From assembly GCF_023101765.2 (NCBI RefSeq), contig NC_064218.1, positions 2,108,001 to 2,172,000 on the forward strand: a stretch of DNA of 64,000 nucleotides. Reading direction: 5' to 3'. Shown piece by piece: positions 56,991-64,000 of this stretch. Positions within the stretch are counted from its first letter, which is position 1. The number at the start of each line of letters is the position of its first letter. Source of the stretch: Spodoptera frugiperda (Eukaryota; Arthropoda; Insecta; Lepidoptera; Noctuidae). The notes beneath the pieces are model-generated. The model saw nothing but the letters and a program-made list of their open reading frames with translations, was not told the origin of the DNA and did not search any database. The position numbers and the translations under genes are program-made.

Positions 56991-57031
56991 CTGTGGTGGT
57001 TTGATGGTCTGAAGCGCGCACGAAACGCGAA
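56989..57031 (-). mobile_element. Family A SINE, 5' remainder after the LINE
   Basis: (ATCTG)TGGTGGTTTGATGGTCTG and GAAGCGCGCACG continue the SINE exactly where it stopped at 51782. Compare ATCTGTGGTACCCTGATGG in the copy at 39192-39405. Confidence 0.7.
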
Positions 57032-58602
57032 ATTTTTACATACATACTTACATCACGAACTAGATTGTCATAGTCCGGACCGAAAGTGGATCGTCACAGT
57101 TCACTGCTGGAAAATTAACCTTATTATAATTTAATTTACAGGTAAACTGATGTACTAAGAAGTAACTTAGGCTACTTCTATTTGTCACATAGTCCGTAAT
57201 CAACGCGAGTGAAGCTGGAGGTATGAGCTAGTCCCTAAATAAAAACAAACAGAACAGTAGATAGTACAACAAAAACTAATGTTTGGGAAAAAAACAGTTT
57301 TTATCATTTCGTTGTTATCTGAATATAATAATTCATAGAGAGCGTGTACTCTGAGGGAATTATTGCGAGGTCGTTTGTTCTAACTTGATTGATGACTGTT
57401 CCAAAAGGAATACCCCTATTATTTTTTACATGAAATAACTTCATATTGTGTTATTACATCTATTGTTTTGTTCTCGTGTCCCCACTTTCGCTCTGATTTT
57501 GTTTCGTATGTGTGTTTTGGCGATAATGTTATTTGTTTTGCTGTGTATGTGAGGCGATTTATTACAATAATGAATGGCGTCACATCGTTTCTGGCTTGAT
57601 TATTATCAAGCAAAGTGTTTTATTATATCATTATCACTTAATTGTCACATCAACACCTTTGAACGACGGCACTAATCTACATAAGGACTATATTTCAATG
57701 AGACACCGTGGTGGCTCCATACACCATATTATAGACACCAGAGTCGTCACACCACTGCAGTTTATTGCCCTAGCTGCTGAGTGAGTGTCATACTATACAG
57801 CACCCTAGGTTTATTAGTGGTGTCGCAACCAGGGTGGATGCGCGACCAGTAACATTTTGTACTGCCGTCTGCGAATGCGCGCCGCAGGATTGGTTACGCA
57901 AACAAGGGGACACTGTGTGAGAATAAATCTCTATAGAGCTGTATATAATTTTTTTGGTAGCGGCGACTGGTTATGCCGCCATCATATTCTGGTGAAATAT
58001 AACCCTAAGAAGGTTTGCCACACATTATCTACATTGTCAGGTGGGTTGGTAACCACAGATGTAAGTTTAAGTTTATCATAAAACGCTGTAAACTCAGTCT
58101 CATTGCCTGCCTGCTATTCCTTAGTAACAATTTATTCCAAAAACAATAATTAAGGATTGGGTTACGTAACCAATTAATGACTCAGTACGGCTGTCAGTCA
58201 AATATAGTAGTCCTATAATCAGCTTTTGAAACTCAGTAATCTATAGATTGGATTAGCTTTGCAAAAAAGAATCAAACCAAAAAATACACATTGTGACCTT
58301 TTTAAACCGATGCGGTGGAATTGATAAGATTCGAAGCCCGCCACACTTAACTTTTATTTTACCACTATTTATTGAGGTCCCTTTAAACGTATTAGAGCTG
58401 ACCTTTAGGGCTGCGACACACTGAGAGTCAATAGTAAATAATTTAAGTATTTAAAGAGCAACATTTTTTTTTATTTGTTTAGAGCTTGTTTTGTACGGAA
58501 GGCAAGAATGGCTGTGGAATAAAAGTATCAGGTTCAATTTTCAGGCTTAGCAAATTATTACGTATCTATTTGTCCAATGGCGAACCACGTTGTGTCAAAA
58601 TA

Positions 58603-58805
58603 AATGGGCAACCGGCTGCCGTGCAACGTGTAGCGGGTTTGATTCCCGCACGGAGCAACTGTTTGTGTGATCCTTAAAGTATTGTTTCGGGTCTGGGTTG
58701 TCATGTGTTCGTGATGTGGGTCATGTGTCTGTGAACTTGTTTTTTTTTTTGTATGTTTGTAAACGTACACACGATACAGGATAAAACCGTATTGTGGGGC
58801 AACGT
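58603..58805 (+). mobile_element. tRNA-derived SINE C copy
   Basis: GCAACCGGCTGCCGTGCAAC, GCGGGTTTGATTCCCGCACG and CAACTGTTTGTGTGATCC, with a short T-tract insert before GTATGTTTGTAAACG. Confidence 0.75.
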
Positions 58806-59264
58806 ATCTAAACAGTTTAATTTTGACATCTACAATGATTTGACATATTATAAGACTTCACGCAGCAATTAGCAACACTTGGTAAACACAAAAACATTAA
58901 TCCACATCTCACCTCTCCTCACTACCGTCAAGGGGATAGAAAACAAGAACATCCTTTTCATTAGACCGTTTCGTGTAAAAATCTCCGTGTGATTGGAGCC
59001 TAAACTGCTCCAATTGGATCAGTATGGTAATTGCAAGGGAAACGTGACCACGAATATAATTCGCACGGCATAAAACTTAAATGGCATTGTTTTATTCAAC
59101 CTACGAGTATGTACGGGACCCAGTTTGACCCCGTTTTCTCGCAAAAATTACAAACTCGTTCTAATTTTTTGTCGTGTTAATGTTGATGGTATTTTTCTGG
59201 GGTGAGTATTTTTCTTTTTTAATATAGAATTGTAGGTGGTGTATTGAATAGTATAAATAGTACT

Positions 59265-59580
59265 TAATAATTTAGGGATGATGATGAAAATGAAAAATCT
59301 GTTTAGTCCGTCAGCTAGGTAATGAAAAAATATTGGACACGTATTTTTTTATTCTAAGATTGTATAAGATAATCATTATATAATTATAGAATCAAAGTTT
59401 AGGAGTGGGAACTAACACATCATTTCTACGTCAAAAACGTACCTAGAAGTGACGACACGTTTCTAGAAAATATAGTAGTAGTTCTAAGAAAATATAAAAA
59501 CGTGTCTACTGTATAAAAATAATAATTTACCAGACAGATATTATATTAAGAATTAGTCATCTACCCTATTGTACTAAATG
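59265..59580 (+). repeat. Dispersed repeat H, longest copy
   Basis: CTGTTTAGTCCGTCAGCTAG, AATGAAAAAATATTGGACAC, then AATTAGTCATCTACCCTATT. Shared with 22985-23160 and, for the tail, 2250-2430. Confidence 0.5.
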
Positions 59581-60259
59581 GGTCAAGCCTCTGCTATAAC
59601 CGTGGTACGTATGCGCCAGAATCTTAATTCTATAATCCTATTTTTCTCCGTTGGGCACAAAATCCTGAAAATTTTAAATTTACTTGTATTTTTCCAAATT
59701 CAAAAACATTTGTTGGACAATCCCAATTCCTCTACCAAAGAAGGTTATCACGCCAAAATTTTTGATATTCTAAAGTTAGCCATTGGACCAATGACATCTT
59801 ACGTTCCATTATCGTTATCTAGAGAGCACCAAACAATAGCCCTATTTAAGAGGTCGTTCAAAAATAACCGGTTCAAACCGATATCGCCATAATTAACTGA
59901 ACTCTAAAGGATCAAAGGGATTCTTCGTACAGATTACAAAACCATAGTCTCGTCACGTTCTCCTTTGAAAATGATTGCCAGTGACTGACAATAGGTCACC
60001 CTGTATTATATGGGACTCATAGCACAACTACAGGAAGCCTACTCTAAATCAACGAAAAACGAAGTTTCGTCCGAAATTTCGCAGATTTCGTACCACAATT
60101 CCATTTATTGCAAACTTTTGTGAATAAAAATTAACGAATGATATGACGATAAATAAATAGGTTTTGATTTGATAGTAAAAATAAAACGTTATTTTAATAA
60201 ATCAATAAAACCTACGACTGAAGATTAAACGAAACTTCGCATTCGAGAACCGAAATAGA

Positions 60260-60405
60260 CCTACAGGAAGGAAGGTAGGGAGGCCTTTGCCCTGTGGAAC
60301 CATCATGGCTGAAATTTAAATTTTAATCATAGCATAACTGGTAAAAAGTGGGTATTACACCTACACCTCTGCCAAATACTTCAGGGTTTGAAAAGCATGA
60401 TCTCT
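60260..60405 (+). mobile_element. LINE tail and repeat E fragment
   Basis: GGGAGGCCTTTGCCCTGTGG and ATCATGGCTGAAATTTAAAT match 24270-24325. The following GGTAAAAAGTGGGTATTACA and CTCTGCCAAATACTTCAGGG belong to repeat E. Confidence 0.5.
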
Positions 60406-60407
60406 TT

Positions 60408-60605
60408 GACTGAATATAAGTGTTACATTGTTCTTACACAGTTGAAGCAATCGAAACAATGTAATCAAGAATTGTACTGTGAATCTGATTGAAGAAGAGT
60501 AATCTATGGAGTTTCTTGCTCGTTCTTCTCCATAGGAATCTACACTTTGGGACGAGCGAAACATTTTGAATATTATTACATTTGCTTTGACGTTCAAAAG
60601 TGCCT
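60408..60605 (+). repeat. Repeat G, member 2 (pseudoknot-type core)
   Basis: Near-copy of 29030-29290. Core: TCTATGGAG (60503-60511) with CTCCATAGG (60528-60536), and TTGCTCGTTC (60516-60525) with GGACGAGCGA (60550-60559). The changes relative to member 1 keep pairing as G-U. Confidence 0.75.
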
Positions 60606-60687
60606 TCCTAGCCTATTTGTAAATAGGTGATAAAAATTATGTATCCCAATGAATTGTTGGTCATATTATGGTCACAATCATGACTGG

Positions 60688-60827
60688 CTATAGTTGGGTC
60701 ATTACAAACGTGCGAACTGTCATAAGTCATTTTTATCTGATCTCTCGCTCACATTTATGCAAGTTGTGCGGGATAGACATATTCTTTTGACGTGACAGGT
60801 CGCACGTTTATAGTGGCCCAATTATAG
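60688..60827. mobile_element. MITE with about 35-bp terminal inverted repeats
   Basis: CTATAGTTGGGTCATTACAA... and the reverse of ...GTGGCCCAATTATAG align, continuing through ACGTGCGA and CTGTCA. The size is 140 bp. Confidence 0.7.
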
Positions 60828-61784
60828 TTTGATTTCCTTGCTTGAATCAGACTATGGGAATCATAAAACAATTGACAAAATAGTGACTATGTTGCTGTAT
60901 TATAATGTATCGTCTTTTAGGGAACAGAGAGAAAAGTTCTTTAAGAAAAGGAGCATCCTCCGACCAGGCGAGGTCATAATACCTGGCGGGCTTTCTGCCC
61001 AACTGTTTTTCGTTGGGATATTCTATCCATTTTTTTGCATATAAACTTCATATATGCTGTATAGCATTTATGACGTCATTCATTGTTTTGATCGTCGATC
61101 GATCTATGTGCGATTTCTGTCATCTGTCACTTGTCATGTTTCGCCACAGTCTCTTACAACAGCCGTAGGAAGACTGCAGATGCATTTTACTTTCCATCAC
61201 CATATAGCAGAATAGAATATTCACTTAGCAACACGATTTCGTTAACATAGGCGCACAAAAGGCTAAACTTTGTCCGTGATACAGTGCGAACCCAGGAGAC
61301 GTTTAGCAACTTTTTGTTGTGAACCCCAAGGTACAGTCCGGTACAGAAACTGTTTAATTCCCCGAGGAGCGACGGAGTTTGCCGAAGTTTCCCGAAGAGT
61401 CAAAGTTCGCTTCGTTAGTTTAGGTACTGCGATACTTTCGTGTTCCGTACATGCGGCGTTTTTGTATTGTTCGTGTAATAATGCAGATATTATTTGTGTA
61501 GTGATTGTGGACATTGCTTGATATTTTATTATAATCTTATAATAATAATTAAAATATAGCTATAATATCTTCACGAATGATAGAGTATCACATCTAAGTG
61601 ATATATCTGATATATCATTTATGATAACTATAGTTATTGACAATTAATTAATACAGGATTGAATCCACCTGGCAAGCATATTTACGATCACGTTATTTAT
61701 AAAGCAATCTCAACAAAAATAACATAAAATTCAACGACTTACGTGTTAAAGTGTGAACCTCATTATTTTAATTTAGTTTTTGTA

Positions 61785-61915
61785 ATATAAAACTTTCTAC
61801 CAAGTATGAAAAATACTATACTGAAAACCGCATCAAAATCAGTTCAACCAAACGCGAGATAATCACAAAATCACATATAGGTCAAAGCTCCGTTTTATTC
61901 GAAGTCGGTTAACAA
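61785..61915 (+). repeat. Dispersed repeat I
   Basis: GAAAACCGCATCAAAATCAG, CCAAACGCGAGATAATCACA and CGAAGTCGGTTAAC. Confidence 0.55.
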
Positions 61916-62154
61916 ATTACTAACAATCCAGTAAAAAAAGCTTCTCCAACATTAATTTCACATTACCATTACTTGCACACCTGGTTTCACTTATAAGACC
62001 GATGACTTCATCTCTCTCAGAGCAAACAGAGATTGCTGTTCCTCCATATTAATACAGCTATTTGTTCTAGCGATATATCATCTCTTGATTAGGCCATATC
62101 GCCTGTCTGTTATCCAACATAATTACAGTCATAACAATCCTTTAGCGAAATTAG

Positions 62155-62285
62155 ATTAGAACCTCTACTAGTGGATCTCGATAGTATTTTCTGAGTTTGT
62201 TTCGATATTACTTCTTAGAGTAGTCCGATTGGAAATGCCTTATCTAGTTATTATAGAGATTGACGTGCAAAAGTGTTATCTTGTA
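62155..62285 (+). repeat. Repeat G, member 4 (decayed core)
   Basis: TTCTGAG (62189-62195) can pair with CTTAGAG (62214-62220) using two G-U pairs. The second stem is broken by mutations. Ends ATTGACGTGCAAAAGTGTTA. Confidence 0.55.
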
Positions 62286-64000
62286 TTAATATCATTTATC
62301 ATTTATATTCATCATTTATTTATTTATTTATTTTGAGAGTTCTTAGTGTTTGGTGGTCATTAGAGCTTTAGATTTTGTTTTGTTGTATTGAGTAATTGAT
62401 GATGTAGTTTCAAATAAAATAAAGCTCTTCTTTAAATTTAATGGCCTCTTGGAGAGTATGAGTGTATTAAATATTGTATTCCGTATAATGCACTGAAAAG
62501 GTATGTAAGATTCATTGTGATTAGTGTTCCATTGTTTCTACCTACCGAATGCACTGAGCTTGGTAACTGTCGCTATAGTTCTTACCACTTGTAAAGTGTT
62601 AATAAAAAAAATAGTTAAACCACATAGACAAACAAATTACTGAGTATTCGAGAATTAAACATTATCTATTTTGAGTATTTCGTTCAATCGATGCAATAGA
62701 ATTTTATTCTGAAAACTTGATAGAAAACGCAATCCATTTTTTTTACAAGTCACATATAATTACTACTTTAAACAAAACCGAAACTAAGTTTTTCTACAAC
62801 CTCGTGTTATTTCTTGATTAAGTCTAAGTTAAAGAGACTCTATTACACCACCTCTGTGTGGTGTAACATACGCATTACTCTACTCTATATACATCCCTAA
62901 AGGGAAATTCCGGAGTGACGTTATTTGTTAGAAGACGACAATATTTCGAGTCTAACAAGCAGTAACCAGTTTCTCTTTGTTCGGGTCCCCTGTTTGTATA
63001 ACAAATAAACTTCTATTTACTTGGGATTAGGTCGAAAACTACGCGATAATTTGGCATGTTACCACTATTCACGTCATAACGTAAATACGAAGACGTAATA
63101 TAGTAATATACGTCATTATACGGCCCGTATATTACGGAATATTTGATGAAGGTGCCCGCAAACGGAATGGGGAAAGGAATCGATTCCTTTTATTCCTTCT
63201 ATTGTGCTTTTCGTGATTTTTCGATAACAATAGCTATTACGTAGATATTTGTTTGAATATAATCTCCTTAGAAACATTTTTTGAGTAAATCCTACTTTTA
63301 TTATAAATGCGAAAGTTTGTTGCTTTGTCCACGTCAAAACAGCTGAAGGGAACGAGATGAAATTTGGAAACAGGGGTAATTATAGGGTAAAATAATACGT
63401 AGGCTACTTTTTATCCCACGGAAACCATGCTGAAACCGCTGGCAGAAAATCATTGGCTTTAAATATGATTATGAGTCCCGTTATGGCTCGAAGCCAGTCG
63501 ACAAATTACAAATCACTTTAATTGAGTAAGCAGTGGATTGTAATAAAAATATTAATTTAACTACTGCAGTAGAAAAAAAAGGAACATTATACACCTATAG
63601 TTAAAATGAAAAAATACTTTATGCTATGTAAAATACGAAGAAAAATATGGTAATACCTTAAACATCGTACCGAAATAATTTTACAAAGGCTATTTCCAGA
63701 CTGTTGACATAAAAATCTTTTTACTGTTTTACTTGAAATAAAAGAAATGTAACAGTTTTCGTCTCCGGTACATAAAACTTGTGAAGAAAGGCTCCCATAG
63801 CATTTTACTGCTACCTTTTTTTAACTTTTATCTTTAGGACGAATAGACACAAAAGTTTTTCTTTTAATTTCAAATTGAGTATAATATTTTCATTCATGAT
63901 TTTGTTTTTCGTATTGCTTTTAGTGGGATTAAAGTTTTTGTTAATAATGTCTTTGTTATTTTGATATCAAAATTTATTTCAAGTTTATTTATTGCATCTA

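Larger units (their letters stand above)
57032..64000. other. Right flank: repeats, no gene seen
   Basis: Repeat J (57115-57245), SINE C (58603-58805), repeat H (59265-59580), LINE tails, repeat G (60408-60605; 62155-62285), a MITE (60688-60827) and repeat I (61785-61915). The remainder shows no recognisable coding sequence or RNA gene. Confidence 0.5.

Noticed and set aside
57640..57787. Possible exon ending at a GTGAGT donor (frame containing STPLNDGTNLHKDY)
   Set aside because: No convincing upstream acceptor in the same frame and no recognised family.
59578..59892. 104-codon plus-strand frame
   Set aside because: It starts at the end of dispersed repeat H, has no recognised domain and no supporting signals.
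60503..60559. Hammerhead or HDV-like ribozyme in repeat G
   Set aside because: The conserved hammerhead core (CUGAUGA and GAAA in the right places) is not present and the stem nesting differs; only the pseudoknot topology is supported.

Overview
The window looks like nuclear DNA of a moth, probably a noctuid (owlet) lepidopteran. It is AT-rich, has genes split by long introns, and is crowded with short repeats that I recognise as typical of Lepidoptera. There is no prokaryotic gene organisation. Almost none of the short open reading frames are genes. Three things have real coding support: half of a membrane-transporter gene, a THAP-domain exon pair, and one nearly intact non-LTR retrotransposon.

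Layout. From 1 to about 31.5 kb, the minus strand carries the 5' half of an SV2-like (synaptic vesicle glycoprotein 2-like) major facilitator superfamily transporter. Four shared coding exons (5289-5498, 3812-3974, 1221-1402, 600-784) join in matching phases, and the gene runs off the left edge. Two alternative first coding exons, one at 7021-7057 and one 24 kb upstream at 31417-31525, both end in phase 1 and both fit the shared exon. The proximal one has a TATA-like box and an initiator at the canonical spacing. Inside the long first intron, on the plus strand, is a THAP zinc-finger exon pair (27928-28616) whose third zinc-ligand cysteine is an arginine.

From 31.5 to 64 kb no host gene is recognisable. 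The main item is a CR1-like LINE (51783-56988) with a PHD-type ORF1, an endonuclease/reverse-transcriptase ORF2 broken by one frameshift, a 14-bp hairpin after the ORF2 stop, and a heptamer-repeat 3' end. It is inserted inside a SINE copy. A decayed pogo-like DNA transposon with terminal inverted repeats, TA target sites and a psq-like helix-turn-helix remnant lies at 46381-47664.

Repeats. About 17 copies of a poly(A)-tailed SINE (family A), 8 copies of another short repeat (family B), tRNA-derived SINEs (families C and D), several MITE families with terminal inverted repeats, LINE 3'-end fragments, two local duplications, a 23-bp minisatellite and microsatellites fill the rest. The most unusual signal is in repeat family G. 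Its members at 24449-24500, 29152-29208 and 60503-60559 keep an interleaved pair of inverted repeats (order a, b, a', b'), the arrangement of an H-type RNA pseudoknot, even where the stem sequences are completely different.
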